Assembly (NCBI RefSeq): GCF_900105395.1
Contig: NZ_LT629775.1
Location: 3,242,501-3,306,500 of the forward strand
DNA length: 64,000 nucleotides
Direction of reading: 5' to 3'
From: Streptomyces sp. TLI_053
GTDB taxonomy: Bacteria; Actinomycetota; Actinomycetes; Streptomycetales; Streptomycetaceae
Each line of letters starts with the position of its first letter. The first letter of the stretch is position 1. This document shows positions 1 to 9,823 of this stretch, in pieces. A model generated the notes under the pieces. It was given only the letters and a program-made list of their open reading frames with translations. It was not told the origin of the DNA and ran no database searches. Made by a program: the position numbers and the translations under genes.

Positions 1-979
1 CCACCACCGAGGAGAGCAGCCACATCCACAGGTCGGTGGTGGAGCCGTGCTCCTCGCCGGCGACCGGCAGCGGGCGGTGCCGGTACTTCAGCCACAGCCT
101 CCGGCCGACCGGCAGCAGGAAGCCCAGCCCGGCGCCGATCAGGATCGCCGAGTTGCCGAGCGCCCGCCCGACCATCTGCAGCCACGCGCCGCCCGAGGTG
201 GCGTAGTCGCCGCTGCCGGTGACCACCCAGAACAGGAAGCCCTTGGGTTTGGTCAGGATCACCGCGACCAGCGCTATCGGCAGGGTGAAGCCGAAGCCGA
301 TCTTGAACAGGGCGGGGATCCAGCGGACGCCGCGCTGCCGGGCGTCCTGGAAGAGCATCCAGAGCACCGGCAGCAGCACCGCGCCGCCGGTCTGCTTGGT
401 CAGCGAGCAGAGCGCCACCGCGATGCCGGCGGCCAGCCAGCGGCGGCGTTCGGCGTAGCGGAAGGCGGCCACCATCGCGGGCAGCATGAAGACCTCGAAG
501 GTCGCCGCCTGGGTGTCCTCCGGGGAGAGCCCGATCGAGACCAGCAGGTAGAGCAGTCCGGCGCCGGCGCCGGCCCGGTTGCCCCAGCGGCCGCGGGCGA
601 TCGAGGCCAGCAGGATCGCGGTGACCAGGTGGGCGGCCACCGCGAGGGTGCGCAGCGGCCAGAGCGAGGCGGAGCCGAAGACCGTGAAGCAGGCCTGGTA
701 GAGCCAGGGCAGCAGCGGGGGCTTGCGGTCCACCACGGTGTCGTAGAGCACGCCGCCGTCGGCGAGCATCCGGGCCTGGGTGGCCAGGAAGCCCTCGTCG
801 GGGCTCCAGACCGGGCGGACGAAGGACGGCAGGTGGGTGAGCAGCGCGACCAGGGCCAGCAGCGGCACCAGCCGCGACCAGTAACCGGTCTTCACCCGCT
901 CCCAGCCGTCGGCCGGGGGTACCCCCAAGGGCAGGCGCTCGGTGAGCGCGGTCAAGCGGGATCGGGTGGGGGTCGGCAC
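1..979 (-). CDS. GT39/ArnT-like membrane glycosyltransferase (3' end outside window)
   Basis: The reverse strand reads open from a GTG at 979 to the window edge, so the C-terminus is missing and about 326 residues are visible. After a short cytoplasmic N-terminus (VPTPTRSRLT) comes a hydrophobic helix, then PVWSPDEGFLATQARM and DRKPPLLPWLY. The acidic pair after the first helix and the K-P-P-L motif are typical of polyprenyl-phosphate-sugar-dependent membrane glycosyltransferases (GT39/PMT/ArnT superfamily). Several hydrophobic helices follow (LAVAAHLVTAILLA, GLLYLLVSIGLS, IALVAVILT). The enzyme should transfer a sugar from a lipid-phosphate donor on the outer face of the membrane; the acceptor cannot be told from sequence. 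The GTG has only a weak AGG-like site upstream, so the start is provisional. It is separated from dxs by a strong terminator. Confidence 0.82.
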   Translation of the reverse strand, partial: MPTPTRSRLTALTERLPLGVPPADGWERVKTGYWSRLVPLLALVALLTHLPSFVRPVWSPDEGFLATQARMLADGGVLYDTVVDRKPPLLPWLYQACFTVFGSASLWPLRTLAVAAHLVTAILLASIARGRWGNRAGAGAGLLYLLVSIGLSPEDTQAATFEVFMLPAMVAAFRYAERRRWLAAGIAVALCSLTKQTGGAVLLPVLWMLFQDARQRGVRWIPALFKIGFGFTLPIALVAVILTKPKGFLFWVVTGSGDYATSGGAWLQMVGRALGNSAILIGAGLGFLLPVGRRLWLKYRHRPLPVAGEEHGSTTDLWMWLLSSVV

Positions 980-1079
980 GGATGACAACCTACCGGGCGG
1001 AATCGGCACGGGCAGCGCCGGTCCCGCCTTTGGTGCGATTATCGGCCTCACTGTTGCAGAGCTGTCGCAGAGCCGGGGC

Positions 1080-1122
1080 GGAGTACCGCCGTCCGGGGCT
1101 CTCCCCCGGACGGCGGTACTCC
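1080..1122 (-). terminator. terminator downstream of dxs
   Basis: A perfect 19-bp inverted repeat (1080-1098 and 1104-1122) with a 5-nt loop lies 14 bp beyond the dxs stop. There is no T-tract, as is usual for streptomycete terminators. Confidence 0.8.
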
Positions 1123-1135
1123 CCCGGAGGAGCGG

Positions 1136-3055
1136 TCAGGCCTCGACGGTGGCGACGTCCAGCCGGGAGACCAGGGCGGTCACCTGCCGGGCGATGTCCG
1201 GGGCGGTCAGGCCGATCTCGGCGAGGATCTCCGGCCGCGAGGCGTGGTCCAGGAACTCCTGCGGGATGCCGAAGTCACGGACCGGCAGGTCCACGTCCGC
1301 GTCCCGCAGCGCCTGGGCGATCGTCGCGCCGACACCGCCGACCCGGCCGTTGTCCTCGACCGTGACGACCACCCGGTGCTCGGCGGCCAGGCCCGGCAGC
1401 GCCGGGTCGACCGGCTTGACCCAGCGCGGGTCCACCACGGTGGAGCTGATGCCCTGGGCGGCCAGCAGGTCGGCCACCTCCAGGCACATCGGGGCGAGCG
1501 CGCCGACCGAGACGATCAGCACATCGGCCCGGCGGCCGTCCTCGGCCTCGCCGAGGGAGTCCGGCACGGCGGCGCGCAGGACGTCCATGCCGCCGACCGT
1601 GGCGACCGCCGGGACGGCCTCGCCGACCGAGCCCTTGGAGTAGCGGACCACCGTCGGGGCGTCCTTGACCTCGACGGCCTCGCGCAGCTGGGCGCGGACC
1701 TGGTCGGCGTCGCGCGGGGCGGCGAGCCGCAGGCCGGGGACGACCTGGAGGATCGACATGTCCCACATGCCGTTGTGCGAGGCGCCGTCGGTGCCGGTGA
1801 CACCGGAGCGGTCCAGCACGAAGGTGACGCCCAGCTTGTGCAGGGCGACGTCCATCAGCACCTGGTCGAAGGCGCGGTTGAGGAAGGTCGCGTAGACCGC
1901 GAAGACCGGGTGCAGCCCGCCGGTGGCCAGGCCGGCCGCGCTGGTGACGGCGTGCTGCTCGGCGATGCCCACGTCGAAGATCCGGTCCGGGAAGGCCTCG
2001 GCGAACGGGGCCAGGCCGACCGGGTGGAGCATCGCGGCGGTGATGCCGACGATGTCCTCGCGCTCGTGGCCGAGCGCCACCATCTCCTCGGCGAAGACCG
2101 AGGTCCAGTCCTTGCCGGAGCTCTTGATCGGCAGGCCGGTCTCCGGGTGGATGACGCCGACCGCGTGGAAGCGGTCCTCGTCGTTGTTCTCGGCGGCGTG
2201 GTAGCCGCGGCCCTTCTCGGTGAGGCAGTGCACGATCACCGGTCCGCCGAAACCGCGCGCCTTGGTGAGCGCGGACTCCAGGGCGGTGAGGTCGTGGCCG
2301 TCGATCGGGCCGATGTACTTGAGGCCGAGGTCCTCGAACATGCCCTGCGGGGCGATGAAGTCCTTGAGGCCCTTCTTGGCGCCGTGCAGGGTCTCGAACA
2401 GCTGCTGGCCGACCACCGGGGTGCGCTGCAGCGCGTCCTTGCCCCAGGACAGGAAGCGCTCGTAGCCCTGGGTGGTGCGCAGGGTGGCGAGGTGGTTGGC
2501 GAGGCCGCCGATGGTCGGCGAGTAGGAGCGCTCGTTGTCGTTGACGACGATGACCAGCGGGCGGTCCTCGGCGTCGGCGATGTTGTTGAGCGCCTCCCAG
2601 GCCATGCCGCCGGTGAGCGCGCCGTCGCCGATCACCGCGACCACCGGGTCGTGCTTGCCCAGCAGCTGGTTGGCCTTGGCCAGACCGTCGGCGTAGGAGA
2701 GCACGGTGGAGGCGTGCGAGTTCTCGATCACGTCGTGCTCGGACTCGGCGCGCGAGGGGTAGCCGGACAGGCCGCCCTTCGTCCGCAGCCCCGAGAAGTC
2801 CTGGCGGCCGGTGAGCAGCTTGTGGACGTAGCTCTGGTGGCCGGTGTCGAAGAGGATGCGGTCGCGCGGGGAGTCGAACACCTTGTGCAGCGCGATGGTG
2901 AGCTCCACCACGCCGAGGTTCGGGCCCAGGTGGCCGCCCGTCTTGGAGACCTCGGTCACCAGGAAGGTCCGGATCTCCTGGGCCAGTGCGGCCAGCTGTC
3001 CGGGCGTGAGCCGGTCGAGATCGCGCGGTCCCCGAATGCGGGTCAGCAGGGCCAC
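1136..3055 (-). CDS. dxs: 1-deoxy-D-xylulose-5-phosphate synthase
   Basis: This enzyme condenses pyruvate and glyceraldehyde 3-phosphate to DXP, the first step of the MEP isoprenoid pathway, using thiamine diphosphate and Mg2+ in the cytoplasm. The 639-residue length is normal for the family. Visible marks are [12 protein letters not shown] near the N-terminus, the ThDP motif [16 protein letters not shown] near residue 145, [13 protein letters not shown], and the conserved glutamate in [15 protein letters not shown] near residue 366. A transketolase-type C-terminal domain ends in [12 protein letters not shown] and beyond. The GTG start at 3055 is preceded by AGGAGG with a 6-nt gap. It is transcribed alone, with no other isoprenoid genes beside it. 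Because dxs often exists in two copies in streptomycetes, this need not be the only one. Confidence 0.97.
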   Translation of the reverse strand: MALLTRIRGPRDLDRLTPGQLAALAQEIRTFLVTEVSKTGGHLGPNLGVVELTIALHKVFDSPRDRILFDTGHQSYVHKLLTGRQDFSGLRTKGGLSGYPSRAESEHDVIENSHASTVLSYADGLAKANQLLGKHDPVVAVIGDGALTGGMAWEALNNIADAEDRPLVIVVNDNERSYSPTIGGLANHLATLRTTQGYERFLSWGKDALQRTPVVGQQLFETLHGAKKGLKDFIAPQGMFEDLGLKYIGPIDGHDLTALESALTKARGFGGPVIVHCLTEKGRGYHAAENNDEDRFHAVGVIHPETGLPIKSSGKDWTSVFAEEMVALGHEREDIVGITAAMLHPVGLAPFAEAFPDRIFDVGIAEQHAVTSAAGLATGGLHPVFAVYATFLNRAFDQVLMDVALHKLGVTFVLDRSGVTGTDGASHNGMWDMSILQVVPGLRLAAPRDADQVRAQLREAVEVKDAPTVVRYSKGSVGEAVPAVATVGGMDVLRAAVPDSLGEAEDGRRADVLIVSVGALAPMCLEVADLLAAQGISSTVVDPRWVKPVDPALPGLAAEHRVVVTVEDNGRVGGVGATIAQALRDADVDLPVRDFGIPQEFLDHASRPEILAEIGLTAPDIARQVTALVSRLDVATVEA

Positions 3056-3265
3056 CCGTTCCTCCTCGTTCGTGTTCGCGGACCGGAGGTCCGACGGGCG
3101 TCGCTGCCCGGTGTCGACCGGTCGAGTCTAATGTCCGCCCACCGGACGCCGGGCGGGGCGTCCGGTACCGACGGCCGGTACGCGCCAGCCACCTCGGCGG
3201 TCACTCTTTCGGGTGAACGTGGAAAACCGGCGTGTCGTTGCACCCGGCCGGGGCGGCGCCTGGAC

Positions 3266-4450
3266 TCAGTGCCGGGCGACCGCGAGCGCGCTGGAGTCCC
3301 CCGCCTCGCTCATGACCAGGGCGAGCGCGCCCAGGACCTCGGCCCGGCCGCCCAGGGTACCGGGGACCACCGACAGCTGGCGGGCCGCGCTGGGGATCGC
3401 GTACCGGGCCACCGAATCGCGGATCGGCGCGAGCACCAGCTCGCCGGCGTCCGCGAGCTCGCCGCCGAGGATCACCCGGCGCGGGTTGAGCAGATTGCAG
3501 AGGGTGGCCACACCGGTGCCGATCTGCCGGCCGGCGTCGGCGATCACCCGGCGGCAGCCGAGGTCGCCCTGGTGGGCCAGCTCCACCACCCGGCTCAGGC
3601 TGAGCTCGGCGCCGAGGGTCGGGGTGAGCAGGTTCAACAGGTAGCGGGAGCCGACGAAGGTCTCCAGACAGCCCCGGTTGCCGCAGCGGCAGACCGGGCC
3701 GGCCTCGTCCAGGGTGATGTGACCGATCTCGCCCGCGGTGCCGCCCGGGCCCCGGTAGATCTGCCCGTTGACCACCAGGCCCGCGCCGACGCCGCTGGCC
3801 ACCTTGATGTAGGCGAGGTCGCCGAGGCCCCGGCCGGCGCCCCAGACCAGCTCGCCGAGGGCGCCGAGGTTGGCGTCGTTGTCCACGTGCACCGGCATGC
3901 CGAGGCGCTCGGCCAGCTCGCGGCCGGGGGCGATCCCGGTCCAGCCGGGCAGGATCGCGGTGGAGCCCAGCGCCCCGGTCTCCACGTCGATCGGGCCGGG
4001 CACACCCAGGCCCACGCCGATCACCTTGTCGGGGCGGAAGCCGGCCTCCGCGAGCAGCCGCTCGACCAGGGCCTCGGCCCGGTCGAAGCCCTGCGCGGCC
4101 GAGACGTCGACGTCCATCGGGGCGCTCTCCTCGGCGAGGACCCGGTGGGCGAGGTTGCCGACCGCGACCCGCAGATGGGTGTGGCCGAAATCGATCCCCA
4201 CCACGATGCCGGCGTCACCGCTGAGCGAGACGCTGCGGGCGCGGCGTCCGCCGGAGGAGGTGTCGGCCACCACGACGGTGCCGCTCTCCTTCAGTTCTCG
4301 GACGATGTTGGACACCGTGGCCGCCGAGAGTCCGGTCCCGCGGGCGATCTCGGCCTGGGTCAGCGAGCCGGCCATCCGCACCGCGCGGAGCACCCGCTCC
4401 AGGTTGGCCCGGTGCAGCGAGGACTGTGAGCCCGGCGTGTCCGTCGACAT
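3266..4450 (-). CDS. ROK-family transcriptional regulator / sugar kinase-like protein
   Basis: The protein of 394 residues has an N-terminal winged helix (SLTQAEIARGTGLSAATVSN, roughly residues 25-50) joined to a ROK sugar-kinase fold. The kinase part shows the phosphate motif GIDFGHTHLRVAVGN, the sugar-binding region VDNDANLGALGE, and the zinc motif CRCGNRGCLE preceded by GHITLDEAG. ROK repressors bind DNA until a sugar or sugar phosphate binds the kinase-like part. The ATG at 4450 has GGGAGGG six bases upstream; an in-frame TTG at 4465 is less likely. It is monocistronic and no sugar-use gene is adjacent, so the ligand is unknown. A pure glucokinase role is less likely because of the intact N-terminal HTH. 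Confidence 0.9.
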   Translation of the reverse strand: MSTDTPGSQSSLHRANLERVLRAVRMAGSLTQAEIARGTGLSAATVSNIVRELKESGTVVVADTSSGGRRARSVSLSGDAGIVVGIDFGHTHLRVAVGNLAHRVLAEESAPMDVDVSAAQGFDRAEALVERLLAEAGFRPDKVIGVGLGVPGPIDVETGALGSTAILPGWTGIAPGRELAERLGMPVHVDNDANLGALGELVWGAGRGLGDLAYIKVASGVGAGLVVNGQIYRGPGGTAGEIGHITLDEAGPVCRCGNRGCLETFVGSRYLLNLLTPTLGAELSLSRVVELAHQGDLGCRRVIADAGRQIGTGVATLCNLLNPRRVILGGELADAGELVLAPIRDSVARYAIPSAARQLSVVPGTLGGRAEVLGALALVMSEAGDSSALAVARH

Positions 4451-4787
4451 GATCCACCCTCCCAAGGGGGCCGGGGACCCCTCCGCCGGGTGTCCCCTTT
4501 CAACTCCTGAAGCCTAGGGCCTGTCTGCCGGTGAAGGCACGGGGGAGAGTGGGCGAAGAGGTGGTGAGGGAGGAGAGGCCGCCGAGGAGCGCGGGCGGGT
4601 GGTCGGAGCGGTCCCGGTCCAGGTCGGCGGGGCGGGCCGGGGGCTGACAGCGCCGCAGGTCGGCGCGGGGGCGGCCGGGAGCTCCGGTTCCGGCGCCGGT
4701 CCGAAAACCGGCCCCCCGTACGATGGTGCCCAATCTCACCCGTCCCTGCGGCCGCGGATGCGCGCCGCTCCCGGGACGATTCCAGAC

Positions 4788-6686
4788 ATGACGGGGCATC
4801 AGATGGCAGGGGACAACCCTACACCGGGGGCTGGCGAAGCTTCCGGCGGCGGTCCGGACAACCGGGGCGTCTCGCTCGGACGCCCGGCGGGCGGCGTCGA
4901 CCCGGCGGCCGTGGCCGACCAGCAGACACAGCTCGACGGGGCCGCGGTCCCCGGGCAGGCCGCACCGCCGGCCCCGGCCGCGCCGCCCGCGCCGCCGGCC
5001 GGGGCACCGGGGGCCGCCGGGGCGTACGCCTACGCGCCCACCGCCCCCGCCTTCCCCTCGCAGAGCCCGGCGGGCGCCCCGCCGCAGGCCCCGCCGGTGG
5101 GCCCGTACGACCCCTCCCCCGGCCAGCCGCAGTTCGGCGCCCCGGCCGCGGGCCAGCAGTACGGGTACACCGCCCCGCCCGCCGACGGCGGAGCCGCCGG
5201 CTACGGCTACCCGCAGCAGGGCGCGGGCTACGGCTACCCGGGTGCCCCGGCGCCCGTCGCCCCGCCGAAGCGCAACCCGGTGATGGTCTGGGGCGGCATC
5301 ATCGGCGGTGTGCTGGCGATCGCCATCGTCGCCGCGCTGATCGTGCTGTTCACCGACGACAACAAGAAGAAGAACGACGAGCCGAGCGCGTCCGGCGGCA
5401 CCACCGGCCAGGTCACCGGCGGGACCGGCGGGGACGCCACCGCCACCGGCGGGACGGTCACCGCGCCGGCCACCGGCGGCGGCACCGGCGGCACCGGTGG
5501 CGGCGGTGGCGGCGGCAAGGCCGGCGCCTACAACCCGGCCTGGGCGGCCGACAAGCCGGCCAGCTCGGTCAGCGGCTCCACCCGGATGCTCGCCATCTGG
5601 GGCGCCGAGAAGGTCGCGGTGCGCGCCGACACCACCGGCATCCGCGCCGTCAACACCTCGGACGGCAAGGAGGCCTGGAACATCCCGGTGCCCTCCGGCG
5701 CCAAGGAGTTCTGCTCCGCCTCGTACAGCGCCAACTCCAAGCACATCGCCGCGATCGCGCTGAACACCGGTGACAGCGACTGCTCCACCATCGCCGCGGT
5801 CGACCTCACCACCGGCAAGCTGAGCTGGACCGTGAAGGTCGGGCAGAGCCGGATGTCCTCCCCCACCCTGACCGTCACCGACAAGGTGGTCGGCATCGGC
5901 GCCAACACGGCCGCCGCGGTCAACATCGCCGACGGCTCCGCGGCCTGGTCGTTCCAGCCGCGCGAGAAGGACTGCAGCGTCTACGGCACCGTCGCCGGCG
6001 CCCAGATCGTCGTCACCGACCGCTGCTACGGCCTCAACACCACCGTCAAGTCGCAGCTGGTCATCGTCGAGACGGACACCGGCAAGGTCGCCTCGCCCGC
6101 GCCGATCACCCTGACCGGCAGCATCGAGCGGGTCGACAAGGTGCTCTCCGAGCAGCCGCTCGTGGTCTCGGTGACCAGCGGCCCGAACGGCGACTACGTG
6201 CTGCCGTTCGACAAGACCAACAAGGCCGGCACCCAGATGCCCGTCAAGGAGCCCGGCTACGACAGCCTGCGGCTCAGCGGCCTGGGCGACGCCATCACCC
6301 AGAGCGTGGTCAGCGGCACGACCCTGTACGTGCAGACCAACCCGACCAAGCCCTCGGTCAACGCCTACGACCTGAACACCGGCAAGCGGATCTGGTCGAC
6401 CGACGGCAAGGCCAAGGACGGCCTGCGGCTGGTCTCCGGCACGGACAAGGAGGGCAAGGTCCGGGTCGTCATGGACATGGGCTACGGCGCCGACGCCAAG
6501 CTGGCCACGCTCGCCCCCGCCGACGGCGCCGTCGGCGAGCTCGGCACCATCGCGCTCGGCAAGGACTCCTCCTCCTTCAGCATCAGCCTGAGCAGCAACG
6601 AGTTCGTGCTGAACTCGGACGGCGCGCTCTACGGGTTCTCCCGCAGCAGCATCGACCCGCCGGTGTTCAAGTTCGTCAAGAAGTAG
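4788..6686 (+). CDS. membrane-anchored PQQ-like beta-propeller protein with Pro/Ala/Gly-rich cytoplasmic region
   Basis: The first ~165 residues are a disordered Pro/Ala/Gly/Tyr-rich region. A single transmembrane helix follows (VWGGIIGGVLAIAIVAALIV) with basic KKKN after it, then a Gly/Thr-rich linker and about 390 residues of repeated beta-strand blades. The repeats (ADTTGIRAVNTSDGKEAW, AAVDLTTGKLSWTV, VNIADGSAAWSFQ, NAYDLNTGKRIWS) have the tryptophan docking pattern of PQQ/BamB-like propellers. The propeller should face the outside of the cell; no enzyme motif is seen, so a binding or sensing role is an inference. The start is uncertain: ATGs at 4758, 4788 and 4803 are all in frame with weak ribosome sites. 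Two cysteine-bearing blades suggest disulfides, consistent with export. Confidence 0.85.
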   Translation: MTGHQMAGDNPTPGAGEASGGGPDNRGVSLGRPAGGVDPAAVADQQTQLDGAAVPGQAAPPAPAAPPAPPAGAPGAAGAYAYAPTAPAFPSQSPAGAPPQAPPVGPYDPSPGQPQFGAPAAGQQYGYTAPPADGGAAGYGYPQQGAGYGYPGAPAPVAPPKRNPVMVWGGIIGGVLAIAIVAALIVLFTDDNKKKNDEPSASGGTTGQVTGGTGGDATATGGTVTAPATGGGTGGTGGGGGGGKAGAYNPAWAADKPASSVSGSTRMLAIWGAEKVAVRADTTGIRAVNTSDGKEAWNIPVPSGAKEFCSASYSANSKHIAAIALNTGDSDCSTIAAVDLTTGKLSWTVKVGQSRMSSPTLTVTDKVVGIGANTAAAVNIADGSAAWSFQPREKDCSVYGTVAGAQIVVTDRCYGLNTTVKSQLVIVETDTGKVASPAPITLTGSIERVDKVLSEQPLVVSVTSGPNGDYVLPFDKTNKAGTQMPVKEPGYDSLRLSGLGDAITQSVVSGTTLYVQTNPTKPSVNAYDLNTGKRIWSTDGKAKDGLRLVSGTDKEGKVRVVMDMGYGADAKLATLAPADGAVGELGTIALGKDSSSFSISLSSNEFVLNSDGALYGFSRSSIDPPVFKFVKK

Positions 6687-6693
6687 GACACCC

Positions 6694-6737
6694 CGGGCGG
6701 GGCGGTGCGGGCCCGACGGCCCGTACCGCCCCGCCCG
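6694..6737 (+). terminator. terminator after the beta-propeller gene
   Basis: A 20-bp stem (6694-6713 with 6718-6737, one G-U pair) and a 4-nt loop lie 8 bp after the stop codon. Confidence 0.8.
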
Positions 6738-6822
6738 CGTCGTACCCGGGGAGTATTCCTCCGGCACTCGCGGGCGGACATGGCAGGATGCCAGGCATCA
6801 GCCCGACAAAGGAGTCCTGCGA

Positions 6823-9402
6823 GTGCCCGGCACCAACCTGACCCGTGACGAGGCCCGCACCCGGGCCGACCTCCTGCACGTGGACGCGTACGACATCGAG
6901 CTCGACCTGAGCTCGGCCCGAGAGGGGGGCACGTTCCGGTCCACGACCGTGGTCCGGTTCACCGCCACCACCCCGGGCGCGGCCACCTTCATCGACCTGG
7001 TCGCCCCGAGCGTCGACGAGATCGTCCTCAACGGCGTGCGGCTCGACAACAGCGCCTTCGCCGACAGCCGGATCGCGCTGCCGGACCTCGCCGCCGAGAA
7101 CGAGCTGCGGGTGGTCGCCGACTGCGCCTACACCAACACCGGTGAGGGTCTGCACCTGTTCGTCGACCCGGTCGACGGCGAGACCTACCTGTACACCCAG
7201 TTCGAGGTGCCGGACGCCCGCCGGGTCTTCGCCTCCTTCGAGCAGCCCGACCTCAAGGCCGCGTTCGCCTTCACCGTGACCGCGCCCGCCGACTGGGTCG
7301 TGGTCTCCAACTCGCCCACCCCCGAGCCGGAGGGCGAGGGCGACACCCGGGTCTGGCGCTTCGCGCCGACCGGCCGGATCTCCTCGTACATCACCGCACT
7401 CGTCGCCGGCCCCTACGTCGGGGTCTTCGACAGCTACGAGAACGGCGAGCAGAAGGTGCCGCTGGGCATCTACTGCCGGCCCTCGCTGCGCGAGTTCCTG
7501 GACCCCGAGGCGATCTTCGAGGTCACCAAGCAGGGCTTCGACTACTTCCAGGAGAAGTTCGACTTCCCCTACCCGTTCGCCAAGTACGACCAGCTGTTCG
7601 TGCCGGAGTTCAACGCCGGCGCGATGGAGAACGCGGGTGCCGTCACCCTGCGCGACCAGTACGTGTTCCGGTCCAAGGTGACCGACGCCGCGTACGAGGC
7701 CCGCGCCGCGACGATCCTGCACGAGCTCGCCCACATGTGGTTCGGCGACCTCGTCACCATGGAGTGGTGGAACGACCTCTGGCTGAACGAGTCGTTCGCC
7801 ACCTACGCCGAGGCGGTCTGCCAGGCCGAGGCCCCCGGCTCCCGGTGGCCCAACTCCTGGACCACCTTCGCCAACCAGATGAAGACCTGGGCGTACCGGC
7901 AGGACCAGCTGCCGTCCACCCACCCGATCATGGCCGAGATCAACGACCTGGAGGACGTCCAGGTCAACTTCGACGGCATCACCTACGCCAAGGGCGCCTC
8001 GGTGCTCAAGCAGCTGGTGGCGTACGTCGGCCAGGACGCCTTCTTCGAGGGCGTGCGCGCCTACTTCAAGCAGCACGCCTGGGGCAACACCCGGCTCGGC
8101 GACCTGCTCGGCGCGCTGGAGAAGGCCAGCGGCCGCGACCTCAGGTCCTGGTCCGCCGCGTGGCTGGAGACCGCGGGCATCAATGTGCTGCGCCCCGCGC
8201 TGACCCTCAACAGCGACGGCGAGATCGAGTCCTTCGCCGTGCTCCAGACCGCCCCGGCGCTCCCCGCCGGCGCCAAGGGCGAGGCCGTGCTGCGCCCGCA
8301 CCGGATCGCCGTCGGCCTGTACGAGCTCAACGACGGCGCGCTGGTGCGCACCGACCGGATCGAGCTGGACGTCAACGGCCCGCGCACCGAGGTGCCGGAG
8401 CTGGTCGGCCGCCACCGCCCCGCGGTGATCCTGCTCAACGACGACGACCTCACCTACGCCAAGGTCCGCCTCGACGAGGACTCGCTGGCCGTCGTCACCG
8501 AGAACCTCGGCGGCTTCACCGAGGCGCTGCCGCGCGCACTGTGCTGGGCCTCCGCCTGGGACATGACCCGTGACGGCGAGCTGGCCGCCCGCGACTACCT
8601 GACGCTGGCCCTCTCCGGCCTGCCCCGGGAGAGCGACATCGGCGTCGTCCAGTCGGTGCAGCGGCAGGTCAAGCTGGCGCTCGACGTCTACGCCGACCCG
8701 GAGTGGCGGGAGCAGGGCCTGGCCCGCTGGGCCGAGGCCGCCGAGCAGGCGCTGCGCGACGCCGAGCCGGGCAGCGACCACCAGCTGGCCTGGGCCCGGG
8801 TGCTCGGCTCCGTCGCCCGGACCGACGGTCAGCTCGACCTGCTGGCCGGGCTGCTGGACGGCGGCACCGTGATCCCCGGTCTGGCCGTGGACACCGAGCT
8901 GCGCTGGGCTCTGCTGGGCCGCCTCGCCGCGACCGGCCGGGCCGACGAGTCCGCGATCGGGGCCGAACTCGCCCGCGACAACACCGCGGCCGGCCAGGAG
9001 CACGCGGCCAGCTGCCGGGCGGCGCGCCCGACGGCCGAGGCCAAGGCGGCGGCCTGGGCCTCCGTGGTCGACTCGGACGAGCTCACCAACTACGTGCAGG
9101 CGGCGGTGATCGGCGGCTTCCAGCAGGCCGACCAGCGCGAGCTGCTGGCACCGTACGCGGAGAAGTACTTCGCCGCGGTGAAGGGCGTCTGGGAGAACCG
9201 CAGCCACGAGATCTCGCAGCAGATCATCGTCGGGCTGTACCCGGCGCTGCTGGTCGAGCAGGGCACGCTGGACGCCACCGACGCCTGGCTGACCGCCGCG
9301 GAGCCGGCGCCGGCGCTGCGCCGTCAGGTCGTCGAGGCGCGGGCCGGGGTGGAGCGGGCGCTCAAGGCGCAGGCCGTGGACCGGGCCGCCGGACAGCGCT
9401 GA
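6823..9402 (+). CDS. pepN: aminopeptidase N (M1 family zinc metallopeptidase)
   Basis: This cytoplasmic M1 metallopeptidase removes N-terminal residues from peptides. The 859-residue length matches actinobacterial PepN. The exopeptidase motif GAMEN (in AGAMENAGAV) is near residue 267, the zinc motif HELAH near 300-304, and the third zinc ligand glutamate in LNESFATYAE near 323. The following tyrosine-bearing segment ITYAKGASVLKQL is also present. A C-terminal ERAP1-like helical domain completes the protein, and there is no signal peptide. The GTG start at 6823 follows AAAGGAG by 8 nt. It is monocistronic between two strong hairpins. Confidence 0.97.
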   Translation: MPGTNLTRDEARTRADLLHVDAYDIELDLSSAREGGTFRSTTVVRFTATTPGAATFIDLVAPSVDEIVLNGVRLDNSAFADSRIALPDLAAENELRVVADCAYTNTGEGLHLFVDPVDGETYLYTQFEVPDARRVFASFEQPDLKAAFAFTVTAPADWVVVSNSPTPEPEGEGDTRVWRFAPTGRISSYITALVAGPYVGVFDSYENGEQKVPLGIYCRPSLREFLDPEAIFEVTKQGFDYFQEKFDFPYPFAKYDQLFVPEFNAGAMENAGAVTLRDQYVFRSKVTDAAYEARAATILHELAHMWFGDLVTMEWWNDLWLNESFATYAEAVCQAEAPGSRWPNSWTTFANQMKTWAYRQDQLPSTHPIMAEINDLEDVQVNFDGITYAKGASVLKQLVAYVGQDAFFEGVRAYFKQHAWGNTRLGDLLGALEKASGRDLRSWSAAWLETAGINVLRPALTLNSDGEIESFAVLQTAPALPAGAKGEAVLRPHRIAVGLYELNDGALVRTDRIELDVNGPRTEVPELVGRHRPAVILLNDDDLTYAKVRLDEDSLAVVTENLGGFTEALPRALCWASAWDMTRDGELAARDYLTLALSGLPRESDIGVVQSVQRQVKLALDVYADPEWREQGLARWAEAAEQALRDAEPGSDHQLAWARVLGSVARTDGQLDLLAGLLDGGTVIPGLAVDTELRWALLGRLAATGRADESAIGAELARDNTAAGQEHAASCRAARPTAEAKAAAWASVVDSDELTNYVQAAVIGGFQQADQRELLAPYAEKYFAAVKGVWENRSHEISQQIIVGLYPALLVEQGTLDATDAWLTAAEPAPALRRQVVEARAGVERALKAQAVDRAAGQR

Positions 9403-9407
9403 CACCG

Positions 9408-9450
9408 GCGGGGTGCGTCCCCCTCCCGCACGGAGGGGGACGCACCCCGC
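9408..9450 (+). terminator. terminator after pepN
   Basis: A perfect 19-bp inverted repeat (9408-9426 and 9432-9450) with a 5-nt loop begins 5 bp after the pepN stop. Confidence 0.85.
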
Positions 9451-9499
9451 ACCGGGTCGCACCTCGCACCGGGCCGTGCCTCACCCGGAGCGGAGAACG

Positions 9500-9538
9500 C
9501 CCGAGGGGGCGCCGGACCTCGTCCGGCGCCCCCTCGGG
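9500..9538 (-). terminator. terminator after the small membrane protein gene
   Basis: A perfect 18-bp inverted repeat (9500-9517 and 9521-9538) with a 3-nt loop lies 34 bp past the stop of the reverse-strand gene at 9573. With 9408-9450 it separates two convergent genes. Confidence 0.8.
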
Positions 9539-9572
9539 GTCTGTGCTGGGCTCCGTGGCGGAGGGCCCTCGG

Positions 9573-9803
9573 CTACTTCTTCTTGTCCTTGTTGCCGTAC
9601 GGCATCGCGGCCAGGCCGCCGATGATCACGAAGGCCGCGATCGGGAGCAGCACGTACAGGCCGAGGGTCTGGGCGACGCTCAGGCCGCTACCCGGGTCGT
9701 CGCCGTCGTCCCGGGTGAGGGCCATGGCGGGCGACGACAGCAGCATCATCAGCGTGACCGTGGCGGTGACCGCGCCGGCTCGCAAAGCGTTCCTCTTGTC
9801 CAC
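9573..9803 (-). CDS. small membrane protein with signal-like N-terminus
   Basis: The product has 76 residues. It carries an N-terminal signal-like helix (TATVTLMMLLSSPAMA), a short polar stretch (LTRDDGDDPGSG), one transmembrane helix (LYVLLPIAAFVIIGGLAAM) and a basic tail NKDKKK. The likely topology is outside loop, helix, cytoplasmic lysine tail. The GTG start has no clear ribosome site. No function is recognised. The gene lies between pepN and malQ and shares no operon with pepN. Codon use matches its neighbours and the strong downstream hairpin supports it as a real gene. Confidence 0.75.
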   Translation of the reverse strand: MDKRNALRAGAVTATVTLMMLLSSPAMALTRDDGDDPGSGLSVAQTLGLYVLLPIAAFVIIGGLAAMPYGNKDKKK

Positions 9804-9823
9804 GGTGCCAACTTACCCGTGAC

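Noticed and set aside
1244..4429. Very long forward-strand open frame opposite dxs and the ROK gene
   Set aside because: It mirrors two well-supported genes on the other strand and reads as Arg/Gly/Asp/Val-rich low-complexity sequence, a GC-bias artefact.
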